A DNA stretch of 64,000 bases from Caprella mutica (lineage: Eukaryota > Arthropoda > Malacostraca > Amphipoda > Caprellidae), in the NCBI GenBank assembly GCA_947561585.1, contig CANNZV010000327.1, positions 186,001-250,000 on the forward strand, written 5' to 3'. The translations under genes and the position numbers were made by a program. The notes beneath the pieces are model-generated. The model made no database searches, was not told where the DNA came from, and was given only the letters and a program-made list of their open reading frames with translations. Of this stretch, positions 12,705 to 26,019 are shown in pieces. Positions within the stretch are counted from its first letter, which is position 1. The number at the start of each line of letters is the position of its first letter.

Positions 12705-12862
12705 GTTTTAAATATTCAGTTGATATTAGATTGTTAAATATCTATTAAATATTAGTGTGTTGAATATTCAGTTAATATTAGTGTGTTAAATATTCAGTAA
12801 ATATTAGTGTGTTGAATATTCATTAAATATTAGTGTGTTAAATATTCATCAAATATTAGGCT
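12705..12862. repeat. Minisatellite, ~29-bp unit, about 5 copies
   Basis: Units of 'aatattcagttaatattag' followed by 'tgtgttg' or 'tgtgtta'. AT-rich. Confidence 0.85.
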
Positions 12863-13238
12863 CGTGTCATATAATCCTGTAATTACGAGCTTACGTTATT
12901 TTTCCTCAATTTGACGTCAACAAGATCTAGTTACTGGATTTGCATAATGTCTGAATATGATGAGGAGGAGAGGTACTAATGTGACGTCATGGTAGTACGT
13001 AGACAACTTGTTTTGGTACTATGATGAATTTAAGTGAACTTTGATAAGTATATGATCTAACAGTTTTCTGTAAATAACGAAATATTGATGAAAAATTATA
13101 TTAATGAAAAGTTTTAGTTGAATTATTATCAATAAAAATAACTCAAAACAACAATAAAATTGGTATCATATTTGAATTCAGTAGCCGAGGTTTGTTAGTA
13201 CAGTTTGGTGTGAAATTGGAGTAAAAAAGGAATGAAGT

Positions 13239-13393
13239 AATACTCCAGTACTGTAGTAGAGTACTACTCCAATACTGTAGTAGAGTACTATTCCAGTACT
13301 GTAGTAGAGTACTACTCCAGTACTGTAGTAGAGTACTACTCCAGTACTGAAGTAGAATACTACTCCAATACTGTAGTAGAGTACAATTCCAGT
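13239..13393. repeat. Minisatellite, ~30-bp unit, about 5 copies
   Basis: Units of 'actccagtactgtagtagag' plus 'tact'. Each unit contains the self-complementary-like phrase 'agtactgtagtagagtact', so single strands could fold. A minus-strand frame of 110 residues across it (repeated VLYYSTGV) is a repeat translation. Confidence 0.9.
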
Positions 13394-13399
13394 TTTTTT

Positions 13400-16370
13400 A
13401 ATGTTGTTGTTTTGTTGGAGAGCAAGGGGCACACTCTGATATCTGGTCAATGCCGTCAATGAAACTAAAAGGAAACTGTTGCTAATGTTGTGAAAGATTG
13501 ATATCAGCATTAAGAGTCAATGAATAAAAGAGGAAAACAGTTTAGATGTTCTACCTGTCTATTGATGAAGAAGTTAGTTAATTATTTAATGTATGAGAAA
13601 AGGTTTGAACGTTTGATTATATTTTCAATATATTTAAACTGTTATTTCTTAGTCACATTTACATTCAAACTATCAATATGCAGTTTTATACACTCAGCAC
13701 ATTTTAGTGCAGTTTTCCTTTGGTTATACTTCTTCTCTCCTAATTTAATTTCATTAAAAATATCCAAATTAATGACTTGGCGTTCATTTAATGAATTAAT
13801 TTCTCAGTATAAAAGAAAGTAAAACCTACACTGCCGTTACTTACCCACTAAATTGCAATGCGATGGAAAATGAACAATAATTAATTATAATTATTAACTT
13901 TAATTACCATCATCCTACATAATTTTATCCTAATACTCAGTGTGTGTTTGTGTATTGGTTGGTTCATAAATGGAAATAGAACAATATTCATAATCATAAC
14001 AATAGCTTTTAAGGAACTTAATACATAACCAATTAGCTTAAATAATGCCCGTGCCAATTCCACGTGCCTCTGAGTTGTAATTTCTGGTTATTCGCTGTGT
14101 TGCTCTCACTGAGAGAGGTCTGTACTTTTCTCTCCTCCTGACTCTTCACAGAGCTAATACCTTCCCCGGGAGATATTGAAGATAACTAAAGTACAGTCTT
14201 TCTTTGAATGAATATGTGTAGAGCAGTAGTAACTAAATGATGGGTACACTTAGAGCGCACAACTTCGCAGCAACTTATAAAATACATTAATCATCTAATA
14301 TTCCTTGAGTTACGAATGACTTTTGACCTGTTCGCTACCAATACCTAATAAACTGTTTTTATGACTTCCTCGTAAGGTTATAGAAGTTATATTCAATGAA
14401 TTCATATGTTCAATGTAGATATATTATTTCTCTGTAATGAGATACAAAGTTATTTGAGGTAAAACACAAATTTGAATTCTAATAATTGTGTAAGTGATTA
14501 CAAAGAAGCTTCTGAAAAACATTTAATATACGGTAAATTGAAGACAAATCTTTATTACAACAACATAATATACATAAAGATTCGCAGTAAATAAAATAAT
14601 GTAATAAATATCTCATTTTAAATTCAATAGACATTTAATATCAAATAAAATCCTAATTTATATTCTACAACTCGTATGAATTAATTTCATAATAATAATT
14701 GAAGACTAACCAACTCAAATTAAATAACGAAAAATTACAAGTGCATCAGTTTCTATTTTTCTGTTCCAATTGTACCTCTTGCTCTTGACATTATGGATTC
14801 AATCAGGCCTCTGATATCTCTCTATCTTTTTCGAATCCTAATGCGGTTCGTGCCTAACGATGCTCTTGGGAGGAAAACTCTCCGCTGATATTATGAAGGG
14901 TCTTAAAACTCTCAAAAATACGAATTAGATATCTCTTTCAGGAGCTTCAAACACTTTGCAACATAAAGACCTTCTCGCTAGGAATCCAGGGGGAAACCTA
15001 GAAAATGTGCATTGTAGAGTGTATGGGATTGTAGTGTATGTTTGTTTCATCATTTATTTTAATATATTCTTCTGTATAAGCGTATATTCGTTAAAAAGAT
15101 GCTGTTTATATTGTGATATGTTGATCGTTACCTAATGACTATAATATGCAGAATTTCTAGGAATTTATCTCACTGTAAGATAGAAAGGTATGGTGGAGGC
15201 TATAGAAGATTATCTAGAGTATCTAATTATCTAATGAAAGTAATCGACTATGTTGGAAAAAATTCTTTGATATTGAAAATATCCTGTAATTTATCACAAT
15301 CCTCCTTCAATTGATGAAAAATTGAGTAAAAGTTAAATGAATTATATAATCAATGAATGTACTTAATTGAGAAATTAATGTCAAATCAATTAATTCAAAA
15401 AAATGATTAACATTTCATAATATTCGCTGTTTTTTTTTTACAATACAGTGTTTTTAATTAGAACGAAATCACATGTTCTTTATCTCGAATCTTCGATTTC
15501 GGAATATCTTCGCTCGTACCGCTCATCTATTATCATTTTACAATAAAATGGTCAGGTAAGAGACGAATCAGTCTTACGTATAATGCCATCATCTCGACTG
15601 AAGAGCGCTATCACAAAAAGAACCTTTTCGCTTCTTCAAAAGAAAGACATTGGATTTTTTCTGTCGAGTCAAAGGATGTGATAGAAATACCTAAAGAAAA
15701 TGCCTGCATTACTGCTGATACTGGGAGTAATTTCTGCTTAGGACAGTTCCTCTATGAACTGAGCCTCTTTTGTTCTCGTGAGCAGTTCTGAAGTAAAGAG
15801 ATGAAGTGGAGGTTTCTTTATTAGGAGGAAGATTTATAATTGTTCATAAAAGTTTAATTTTAATCATAAAATCATAAAATATAGATTAAAAAGATAAATG
15901 TTACTATATATTGTTAATAAAAAAATTTTATATTGTATGTCGGGAATTATTCAGCACAATCAACACAAATTTCCGATTCTTGTTTTTCTCAAAGGTTAAT
16001 GAAGAAAATTGATAAAATGAATCAAAATCTACATCGATAGTTTCAATATATGTATGTTCTTTTGATTTGCTTATATCTACAATTATTCACTCTCTTTTCT
16101 TTACTTTCATAAACTTTTCTTTCATAAACAGTATTATTTATAAACAGTTTGAAAATGTTTAATGTATTATAAATCATTATTATTTTTGTATTTAGCCTCA
16201 TCGAGCAATTAGTCTAACCTTTAATGAATTTTTATGATCGAAACAAGTTTGCAGTTAGAACACTAACCATGCATATATGAATATATCCAAACATAAATCA
16301 AGAGCTGGGCTTTGTAGCTATTAGTGAAGGTGGTGGAGCTGTCATTAGGGAATGAGTTGTGATAGACTTT
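13400..16370. other. Mostly unique AT-rich DNA with two GC-richer stretches; no gene supported
   Basis: The 100-residue plus-strand frame at 13520-13822 starts after the 13.2 kb array and has no recognisable motif; its composition looks like translated AT-rich DNA. Stretches 14750-15010 and 15470-15830 are visibly less AT-rich and not repetitive, so they are the best places in this interval to look for exons or conserved non-coding DNA. I could not identify either. Confidence 0.45.
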
Positions 16371-16375
16371 GTTTG

Positions 16376-16815
16376 AACATGCCGCTTCTAGGAGGTAAAA
16401 ACTTAGTCTGAACATGCCAGTTCTATGTGGCAAAAACTTGGTCACCACATGCCACTTCCAGGTGGCAAAAACTTAGTATGAACATGCCACTTCTGGGAAG
16501 TAAAAACTTGGTCACAACATGCCACTTCCAGGTGGCAAAAACTTAGTATGAACATGCTAATTCTAAGTAACAAAAACTTTGTTTGAACATTGCATTTCTA
16601 CGTGAAAAAAAGCTCAGTCTGGACATCTACTTCCATGTGGTATAAACTCTAGTCTGAAAACGATACTTTCAGGTAATAAAAGCTTAGTCTTACCATGCTA
16701 CTTCCAGGGGGAAAAAATTAAATCTGAACATGCTACATCTATATGGTAAAATTTAGTGTGCACATGCTACTTGTAAGTGGTAAGAACTTAGTCTGAACAT
16801 GCTACTTCTAAGCGG
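16376..16815. repeat. Minisatellite, ~38-bp unit, about 11 copies
   Basis: Units of 'gaacatgccacttccaggtg' plus 'gcaaaaacttagtct'. Variation increases toward 16800. The 61-residue minus-strand frame at 16263-16448 overlaps it and is not a gene. Confidence 0.9.
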
Positions 16816-16819
16816 TTTA

Positions 16820-17930
16820 ATATTTCCATCCCATATGAAAGTTATGGTGGGATCAAATTAGACTTCCCTTTTAATCTTTTATTGACCAATTATTTTGAGA
16901 TATTGACCAATATTTACAAATACATAGTTTACATGAAACTTGATTCTTTTCAAAATTCAAATCACTCTTTCGAATAGAGTAAATCGGTTCATAAAGATAT
17001 CACAAGAAAGACAGAGGTTTAATATCTTGAAGAAGATATTTTCTCAGGTAAAAATAACTTCAAGGTAAAGTCACTAGATTATGCTCATAACAAAGTTTAA
17101 AGAGAGAGTTTATAAACATATAAACTCTTACTTTATTCATTCATACATGCATGAATGTGTCATACATGTATAAAATTATCGTGTATAATAAATAGGTGGT
17201 AAATGTTAACCAATTGTCAAATTCCTCCACATCATTGATCTCAATCCGTTTTTCTATATACTTCGAAATTCAATATGAGATTTTTGTTCCTGTAAAAAAT
17301 TTATTCTTTTAATGGAAAAATATGATATTTTTAATAAACCACAATATCCTCTGATGAATTTCAAATGTTTTGAATACTATGTAATACTTTATTCAGATTC
17401 AGCATTAAGAAGGCACTCCTCTCTTAATCATCTATGTCCCCACTATAACATCAGAGTGGGATGTATCGACCGGACCAGTAAAGATATAGTGAAATCAATG
17501 TCTCCGCCATAGCTTGAATCAATAGTCAGGACTCATTATTTCCGGATTAATATTCAAAAAAAGGGAATAGCAATTCTGATGAGCTTTCGATACGGAGGAA
17601 AATAAAGTGTCTCAATTTTTACTATGCGATTACAAAGGAATTTTAATACAGGGAATTTATTGTTTAAAATTGATTGAGAAACGGGAAGTTTTGTATTTTA
17701 CTTTATGTTACTCAAATATGGTATGTATTTTGTCAATCACATACAATATTTTTGAGAGATAAACATAGCATTCAAGAAAAAATATGATCGAAAGGATCAA
17801 ATACAAATATCTATTTGCAATTTGTGGGATAAAATAAATAGTTACAATTAGTTATGTTTGTTTTTAAATTATAAATTTGATATAATTATTCGTTGAGCAG
17901 TCACTAAATAAATATTCCCCACACAACCTA
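16820..17930. other. AT-rich sequence, no gene seen
   Basis: No repeats or motifs recognised. A 66-residue plus-strand frame at 17312-17512 has no recognisable domain. Confidence 0.5.
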
Positions 17931-17934
17931 AATA

Positions 17935-18600
17935 ACACTTCAGGCTGTCTACCATCAGGAAGCTAACAGTTTTTGAACCACTTTTACCACCACTCAAATA
18001 TATATACTTGAAAAGTGAAGTTATTATTCTAATATACCTTAAAGAGTTGTCGTCTGTCAAGAACTAAGAGTATATTTTTGTTACTTAAATATATTAGGTA
18101 TATTCTTAGGTGAAGAACCAAACGAACATTGCACCACTGCGACGGCCAAATAAGTTCATAAATAACGTCTTCCAGTCAAAACTTAAGGGTTTATTACACC
18201 ATTTTAACCTCCATTTAAGTATCTTTACATTAAAGGCAGAAGTCAGTCAAGAACCGAAGTGTTATTGTACCACTTTAACCTCTATTTAAGTATATATACA
18301 TTAATTAAAGTCAGTAGTCAGTCAAGAACCGAAGTGTTATTGTACCACTTTAATCACCATTGAATTGACGATAAATTCAATCACCTTTTGGTTCTTGAAC
18401 CAAAGAAATGGAAACGACGAAATATTATTGCCTCTCTTCAACCACCATTTAAGAACATGAAGAATGGTCCTTAGCCAAAAGACAAATGTCATTGCACCAC
18501 TAAAGTACATGAAGGACAGTCTTCAGTTAAGTACCATTTTTTTGTACCGCCAAATAGGTGCACTAAGGGAAGTCTTTTTTAGAAGAACAAAAGTTATTTT
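17935..18600. repeat. Degenerate tandem repeat, ~80-bp unit
   Basis: Recurring order: 'gtcaagaaccgaagtgttat', 'tgtaccactttaacc', '(t)ccatttaagtat', then a 'tacattaa' segment. The two units at about 18245-18360 match best. Flanking ones (17940-18240 and 18370-18600) are strongly diverged but keep 'gaaccaaa...attgcaccac' and 'ccatttaag'. Confidence 0.7.
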
Positions 18601-21105
18601 GTTTCACGTTAGTACACACACTACCAGCATATTGTGAGCAGAGGTCGAAAAGTGTCGCTCGCAATGGTCCTGCGGGTGGCGAAATAGAAGCAATATCACG
18701 GAGTGTCAATATTATTGGCACTTATAAAGAAAAAACCTCGTGATACAGACATTTGCTATTATTAACTGTTTTTCTGCTCTTGGTGTCATATTATTAAGGA
18801 AAACTATTATATGTGTCTGAAAGGAATTAAAATGGTGGTATAGTATTATTTAGATATTTTGACCGAATCTAAGGAAAAAAATTAATAAAATTTATTTTGC
18901 AGATACAAATGGATTAGGATTAGATTTGGTTTTCTACTAACTTAAGTTTAAGAAAAAAATAACATTAACTAAAGTTTGACAGTTGAAAAGGATTCTATCA
19001 ACAAAACAGACAGATTTTATCTCATATAATTGATTCTTTGAATATTTGTTTTGCTAAAGAATTTGTATAGCCTAAAATACCTACACAAATAGAAGCCATG
19101 CATTGCATAACACAGATTGAATAAATTTTTCCTCTTCCCTTTACTTTGTGTATAAATCTAAATCCGAGACACCAACTGTGATGAGAGTACATATACATCA
19201 CCTCTGAGTTACGATTGCATGTAGCAATGTGGTTTGTCGAACATGCAACCCTTACCAATGCAGACAGAAATAGGAGCGCTATACCACCCCGAAATGTTTA
19301 TTCCGCCATTTGTTTCCAAAGTATATTGGAATATTAGCTTCATAGGAAGATTAAATTGGAAGATCTGAATTAGTAATAAAGGTTCACATAAGTAATGACT
19401 AATAATTAATTCCTGGTAGTATATTTAGTAATTATATTGATTGGTGTAAAAGTAACTTATCAATAAATATTTATTTAGAATTAGCAGATCTTGTGCTACG
19501 TATTGCAACATAAGATTTAGTTCGCATAACATAATCTTGTCAAGTTCATCAACCTATTGACGAACATGTCAGATTCATACTCGATACCGAAGCTAATATC
19601 GCCAATCATCGGTTTGCTATCGATGTTAAAAAGATCATCTATCTGAACGATTTAACAATTTTAATTTAATTTAATTGTGTGGGAAGAGTAGCGGTATTTT
19701 TTGTACTGTATATAAGATTTTTCTCAAAATCTTTCATTTTTATTTTTCCTAAAAATGCAGCAGTTGTTTATTTATTTTTTAACATAACAGTTATATATTT
19801 CTTTCTCGAAGCAATTTGAAGTTAAATAATTTAGATGCTGCAATTTCTAAGTATAATATTAAAGTGATAGAAGAAATACATTAATATTTTTACGTTGACA
19901 ATTGACTCTCTCACTACAATTAGGCACACACTGTGTGCTTATGTTATGAAATAGAAATAATGTTTATGACGTAATGGCATATCCGTCACACATTAATTGT
20001 TACGACGAAACGTCACGCTATGTTAGTCACACGAAGCAGAGGAAAATTTTGTCATGAGTGTGATATCAGCAGTACCTATGGGAAATAGATATTATGAAGT
20101 TTACTAAAGGTGTACCATTTTTTTGTAGAATTTATTTAATTTTATTTGCCTACCATTTGCCTTCAGTTTGCTTGTTATCCATTAAAGAATTTGAGAAGGT
20201 AAATAACATATTCTGTACTAGAATTTTTGATTTAGTTTAATTCAGCAAGAAACCTATCAGAATTTAAAATGGTTTGGTCCAAGTGCAAATAAATGTGCTT
20301 TTTTACATATGAATGTTCAAACACCTTACTACATTCATTTTATAAAGCATGTCATGACATATCAAAGCAAAACGTAAATGAATACCAACCCATAAACCCT
20401 CACCTGCTTTCTAAGATGTAGCACACATTGTCTGAAACCTCTTATCAATTTAAGGCTTCGGATAACCAGTTTGTTGTGGTTAGGAATTGTAACACAGGGA
20501 CATATTCCAGGCTTTCATCTTAATTAATTCGTCTTACAGAAATTCACCACAGGTGATATCCTGACAGGCTATTCGAAATGTTAGACGGTGGCTGAATTTC
20601 GATAACATCAGGTGTTCCTTTACAAGTCTCAAACCATGAATCGAATTGATTTGCCTCCCTCGTCAATGGAAGGTTGATGGTAGTTCCAATTATTGACAAT
20701 AGATTGAAAGATATTTAACATTGTTGAATCCTAGAATGTTGCTGTTTTCCCAGTAATTATAAATCAGGTTGAAGCTTCTGAAAAAGTGTAACGTTGTAGT
20801 TACTTTGACATCTACAGTATTCAATAAAATATGCCTTAATATAGGTGAATAATCAATTTGACCTTTAAAACGTTCTGGTATAATCCACGTTTCGTGTAAT
20901 TTTAGCCTGAATGAGTGTCTGAGCGCAGCGACGTGACACTTTGATGTATTTAATCGTTTGTCTGTCCATACTTTTTCAATATATATGAATCACCTATACA
21001 TTATAGTCTACTTCATCGCGTTTTTTCTTATTTATCTTATATTTCTACCAGTGAAAAATATTGATTAATACACCGTGGAAATCTGCTCAATGATAACCGT
21101 AAGAG
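18600..21105. other. Unique AT-rich sequence, no gene seen
   Basis: No arrays or transposon ends were recognised. 20390-20720 and 20890-20960 are slightly less AT-rich. Short frames (e.g. the minus strand at 19022-19258, 78 residues) show no recognisable motif. Confidence 0.5.
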
Positions 21106-21109
21106 AACT

Positions 21110-21606
21110 TTAACTCTAAAGAGTTTGACGTGCGTCAAAAAGCACATCCTTTTAAAGTACTTTATACTTTTCATCCCATTCCTTTAATTTACTGGCCTTT
21201 CTTTACTTTGTGCCTACATCAGCGTAAATGAGTGCAAATCACGTAAATTAGGAAATTAATTGTACTGTTGTGACTTATGGCACCCTAGAAATACATTTAG
21301 TTAACCACTCAACACACTTTCATCCACGTTTTGATGAAGAACAGACATATGCGCGAGCTGTGATTTGGACACACTCCACCTAATCACAGCTCTGCCCACT
21401 CAGTTTCCAATCTCTTATATAACTATGTATTTATTTTTCTTTCTATTTTCAATATTTTTACTTGAAATTTGGTACACACTAGTGTATAATATATACTAAC
21501 AACTGGTAAAAAATAAAGTGCCATAAGTTTCTAAATAAGACTTAAGTTTGTTGACCAATAGTCAAACCCTCCCGTTAATTCTGATAGTCAAACTTATTAG
21601 GGTTAA
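21110..21606 (+). mobile_element. piggyBac-like MITE (family A), complete copy
   Basis: TTAA at 21110-21113 and 21603-21606 flank a 489-bp element. Left end: CTCTAAAGAGTTTGACGTG. Right end reversed: CCCTAATAAGTTTGACTAT. A TTAA duplication with ends starting CCC is the signature of the piggyBac superfamily. No transposase frame is present, so it is non-autonomous. The body (e.g. 'aatttactggcctttcttta' and the reverse of 'gattaggtggagtgtg') is shared with copies at 41.36, 43.41, 55.80 and 63.08 kb, which confirms a dispersed family. Confidence 0.88.
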
Positions 21607-21609
21607 CAA

Positions 21610-22215
21610 ATGTACAATATTCAGAATTAACAGATCGAAATCTACAAACTCCACTCAATACATTAATCATCATCATCATCATTAGGTACCATGGAAGGTT
21701 GTTTCCGTAGCTAACATGAGCAAAGTACAAGACACAATTCTGTAGTTTATTTGGATGAATTGCAGTCATTCCATCTCATTATCTACAGTCCCTAACTTTA
21801 GTAACGGTGAACAACTACCCACACTGCAATTACCTTTAGACTCAAATGAGAGTCTATAGACCTATAACAGTAGAGTCTGTGTGTAATCCTTTGCCGCCAA
21901 AACCATGCAAATTGGTAGTAGCGGTGGGAGTGTACCACTCTAATCATCCACCAAATCATGAATTACACTAATAATGGGAGATTAGCTGTCATCATGACTA
22001 TTCCAATTGGAATGGTGAAAGTTTTATGTCCCCGCAATATGGTGTTGTGTTTGAAATTAGTGGGTATGTAATTTCTTCAAAATTGATTGCATTTACAATG
22101 GCTAGAATGATTATCAATAATAAAAATAAATATACATAATTATGGTGTATTAGAATTATGACATATCCACTATATGTGATAGAAATTACTGGAAAAATGA
22201 TTTGATACTCAATAA
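21610..22215. other. Unique sequence, no gene seen
   Basis: Contains a short (atc)n-like run near 21667-21682. No other structure was recognised. Confidence 0.5.
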
Positions 22216-22289
22216 ATTATTATAGAGAGAGGGATTTAAGACGTGGGGCAAGACGTGGGGCGGGGCAATTCAGACACCCTCTTCGTTTG

Positions 22290-22745
22290 TAGGTAACACC
22301 TAATCACCTATAACTGTTTGGTAATGGCTACCTATAGTTACCTACTGGTGTTTAGCACAATCTACATAGGTACCTACTAGTGTTAATCAATTCCTACTTA
22401 GTTAGCTACTAGTTTTTCATCAATACCTACCTAGTTACCAAGTAGTGTTCATCAATACCTACATATTTATATCCTGCTAAATTTTATCAATACCTATATA
22501 GTTACCTACAACTAATTATCAATACCTACTTATGATCAACTGATGTATATCAATATCAACCTAGTTACCTACTATTGGTCATCTTTAACTACCTAGTTCC
22601 CAACTAGTATTCATGAATGGATGCTTACCTTGTTATCTACAACTGTTCATCAACAGCTACCTACTTTAAACTAATAGTGTTCATCAATACCTACAATTAC
22701 ATAGATACCTTCTAGTGTTGATCAATACTAAACTAGTTATGATAC
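22290..22745 (-). repeat. Y minisatellite, left arm (~32-bp unit)
   Basis: Units read 'tacctagttacctactagtg' plus 'ttcatcaatacc' on the plus strand, diverged. They are the reverse complement of the array at 26020-26825. About 13 units. Confidence 0.88.
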
Positions 22746-22839
22746 GTAAATAAGGCTTTAGCATGAATTTGCTGCAACATGTATCGATATTTTAACTATT
22801 AAGATTTGCATAACAACACAATATATTACTTTTCCCGCG

Positions 22840-23301
22840 TAAACCAGAGGAGGGGCATCACGCGCGGGACAGACGTGGGGCAGAGATGGACATCCTGCAT
22901 GGTACTGACTTACAGCAGAGAGGGACTTCCCACGTGGGACAGACATGGGACAGAGAGGGACACCGGCGTAGGATAGAGAGAGACATCCCACTTGGAACAA
23001 ACGCGGAATGTGAGTGGCATTTAAGACGTGGGACATCCCGCGTGGGATATAAGTGGGATATCTCCTGTAGGACAGACGTGTGATATCCTTCGTAGAACAG
23101 ACGTGGGATATCCCCCATGGGACAGACGTGGGACATCCTGCTTATTCAAGACGTGGGACGAGAGTGGGATTTCAGATATTAGCAAGACGTGGAATTTCAG
23201 ACATCTTGAGACGTCTGAAAACATCCGTTCCTCTCTGTCCCTTGCTAGCGAAGGATGTTCCTCTCTGTCCCACGCGAGACAGAGAGGATATGGTTAGCTG
23301 G
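22840..23301 (+). repeat. X minisatellite, left arm (gacgtgggac type)
   Basis: Irregular units built on 'gacgtgggacagag' and 'gggacatccc'. It is the reverse complement of the 25.35-25.87 kb array type. Near its inner end, 23261-23288 forms a hairpin with a perfect 10-bp stem (cctctctgtc / gacagagagg). Overlapping frames on both strands are repeat translations (WDIS, PRLSH) and not genes. Confidence 0.88.
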
Positions 23302-23639
23302 TATAGCGTTTATATATAGTTCATTTAGTACAGAAATGTGTTATCTCTTTGTTCAGTTCACAATAATAATATTCTTTAGTTAGTTCACTCTTATAACATT
23401 TGATGCATTCTCACTAATATTGATCTGTAAACACAGTACATTCTCACTACTATTGATCTGTAAACACATTATTGCTGTTCTCTAACCTTGAGTAGTGATA
23501 ATTACTTAGCTCACCATTTTATTTTAGCACATTTTGGTGAGTTATGAAGTACAGCTGCTACACAACACTGATAAATAGAACACTCACACGGACAGAGATA
23601 GCTTTGATGAACATTTTATATAACTCACTGTAAGGTGTA

Positions 23640-23935
23640 TGAAGTGTACTATGGTGAAAAAAGTGGCTTGTAGCGGTGTAAAAAAGTGGCTAGGTATGGT
23701 GTAAATAGTGGCTAGGTATGGTGTAAATAGTGGCTAGGTATGGTGTAAATAGTGGCTAGATATGGTGTAAATAGTGGCTAGATATGGTGTAAATAGTGGC
23801 TAGTAATGGTGTAAAATAGTGGTTTGTATTAGTGTAAAATATTGACAAGTTATTGTGTAAAATAATGGTTAGGTATGGAATAAAAGTGTGGGAAGTTATC
23901 GTGTAAAATAATGGTCAGATTTTGTGCAAAACAGT
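23640..23935. repeat. Minisatellite, 22-bp unit, about 12 copies
   Basis: Units of 'ggtgtaaatagtggctaggt' plus 'at'. The central six are nearly identical and decay on both sides. It lies inside the centre of the foldback-like element. Confidence 0.9.
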
Positions 23936-23939
23936 TATG

Positions 23940-25345
23940 GTGTACATGTACATTGTACAATTGTATCTAGGTATGGTGAGAAAGGTAACTATGAATAATG
24001 TAAAAGAGTGTCTAGTTACTAGTTATTTAACTGCATATAAAATGAAACAAAAAATAAATTATCAACATTTATATATAAGAAAAGTCAGCACATATTCACG
24101 AAAAATCCAATTTATCGAAGAGTATATTAATATTCCTATCAATACAAACATTATTTTTATCCTTTTGCAAACGAAATATTAATCAAAGGTAGACTGAGAA
24201 GAGCATAATTATATGTTGATTATTATCAAAAGCGACGATATTCATTTTTAAATTCTTTAACCAAAGTGCATTTAAAGAAGAATACTTTGTACAAAAAAAA
24301 TACTTTGATTTACTGAATTCAACCTCCATAAATCATAAAGATTCAATTTTTTTTATATATAATCTGATTTTAAATATTTTCTATAACGGACTGGACCTAA
24401 ATTTTGATAATTGTTGAATTCAAATAATATTTGCATATAATATAATTCCACATTTAACTACAAATGAAATGCAATATTGTCTATAAAATCACTCTTTATA
24501 TCTCTTTAAAATACCCCATAATTATCATAAATAGCCACTATCAATCTACCTTAATAGCTTAGGCAATCTTTTTTCCGAGACAAACCTAACAACAAGAAAA
24601 AGACCTAAATTTGTTCCCAAGAGGTTTCTAGCGAGTTGATATCCTTGGGAAGTCCGTGGGGGGGATGAAGATCTATTGGCAGTTAGGGGCTTAGTTATAC
24701 GCCCCCAAGGTGAACTCTTCCGAATTTAAATGTTAACAAGATATCGTTATCGATATCTTAGAAAACAGATGGAGAATTTGCAGTGGGTAATGGGGCATCC
24801 GTCTATTGATGTCCATTATTGTGAATATTAATTATATAATTTAGCAATTTCAGACATTGTCGACAAATTTTTGGATGGAAATGTCCGACAAAACCCGATT
24901 AGGGATTTTAATTTATGATAAATTAAGAGTTGAATATCACTGAATAACTTGTTGTAAACAGACAATCTTTTTATTATCGATTATAATCACCGATCGAAAA
25001 CAGATGTTCCGTGTTTAAAATTCTCCTACTATAAATTTTAGTAATTAATCATCGGAAAAAAAGGTTTTATTTTCAGTTATTTATTGTTGCGAGAAGTTGA
25101 AATAGGTACTGATTGTCCTGTAAAACTTTGGTTATTATGCTAAATGAAAATATTTCCCTTCACTGAAAAGTCTGCTAACCCGGAAAATGTTATGGTGCTA
25201 TCGGAGAACATTAACTTGGGGCCCTTCCTTCTGTGGCCCCAACATAACTGTTTGTCTGTATTACAGCTAAAAAATTAAAATTTATAATACGTTAAATAAC
25301 CAAAATACCATACTAGTTGGTTAAATTTTTTCAGTGTTCATTGAC
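23940..25345. other. Centre of the foldback-like element; no gene seen
   Basis: The 86-residue plus-strand frame at 23922-24182 overlaps the 22-bp array end and has no recognisable motif. GC-richer patches at 24550-24740 and 25150-25240 are unique. No transposase motif was found, so the element is judged non-autonomous unless a spliced or heavily decayed gene is hidden here. Confidence 0.45.
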
Positions 25346-25870
25346 CCAGCTAACCATAAGCTCTCTGTCCCGCTTACGGGGGATTTGAGATGTCTTGAGA
25401 CGTCTGAATACCCACGTCTTACCCCACGTCTTGAATCCCACTCACATCCCACGTCTTGAAAAGCGTGATGCCCCACGTCTGTCACACAGGGGATTATTAC
25501 ACGTCTGCCCCACGTCTTTAACCCCTCGCTTGCCCCACGTCTCAAAACCCCTGTTTGTACCATGTCTGCCCCACATCTAAAAACCCATCGCCTGCCCCAC
25601 GTCTAAAATCCCACGTCTTCCCCACGTCTAAAACCCCTCACCTGCCCTACGTCTAAAACTCCTCGCCTGCCCCACGTCTAGAACCCCACGTGTAAAACCA
25701 CACGTCTGTCCCACCTATAAAATCCCTCGCCTGTCCCACGTCTAAAATCCCTCACCTATCCCACGTCTAATACCCCTCGTCTACTCCATGTCTAATACCC
25801 CTCGCCTGTCCCACGTCTAAAACCCCTCGCCTGCCCCACGTCTAAAACTCCTCGCCTTTCACACGGTGGA
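25346..25870 (-). repeat. X minisatellite, right arm (~24-bp unit)
   Basis: About 20 units of 'cccacgtctaaaacccctcg' plus 'cctg', reverse complement of the left-arm X type. More homogeneous than the left arm. Small frames at 25321-25580 are repeat translations. Confidence 0.9.
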
Positions 25871-26019
25871 TATAACACGGATTTGCAGAACAGTTTTTTT
25901 AATTACATCGATTTTAGACGTTCAAATACGTACTCAATGTGTAAATTGCCTGGACAAGCTACTTGTGCAGTTGAACGATCTTATCTAGAACATCAGTCGA
26001 AGACTGTAAGTAATCGATC

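Noticed and set aside
12905..12995. CRE-like TGACGTCA palindromes (also near 31586 and 62978)
   Set aside because: Eight-base matches in unrelated contexts with no gene nearby; chance cannot be excluded.
13520..13822. 100-residue frame with hydrophobic stretches
   Set aside because: Not a repeat, but the composition is that of translated AT-rich DNA and no motif, splice site or homologue is recognisable.
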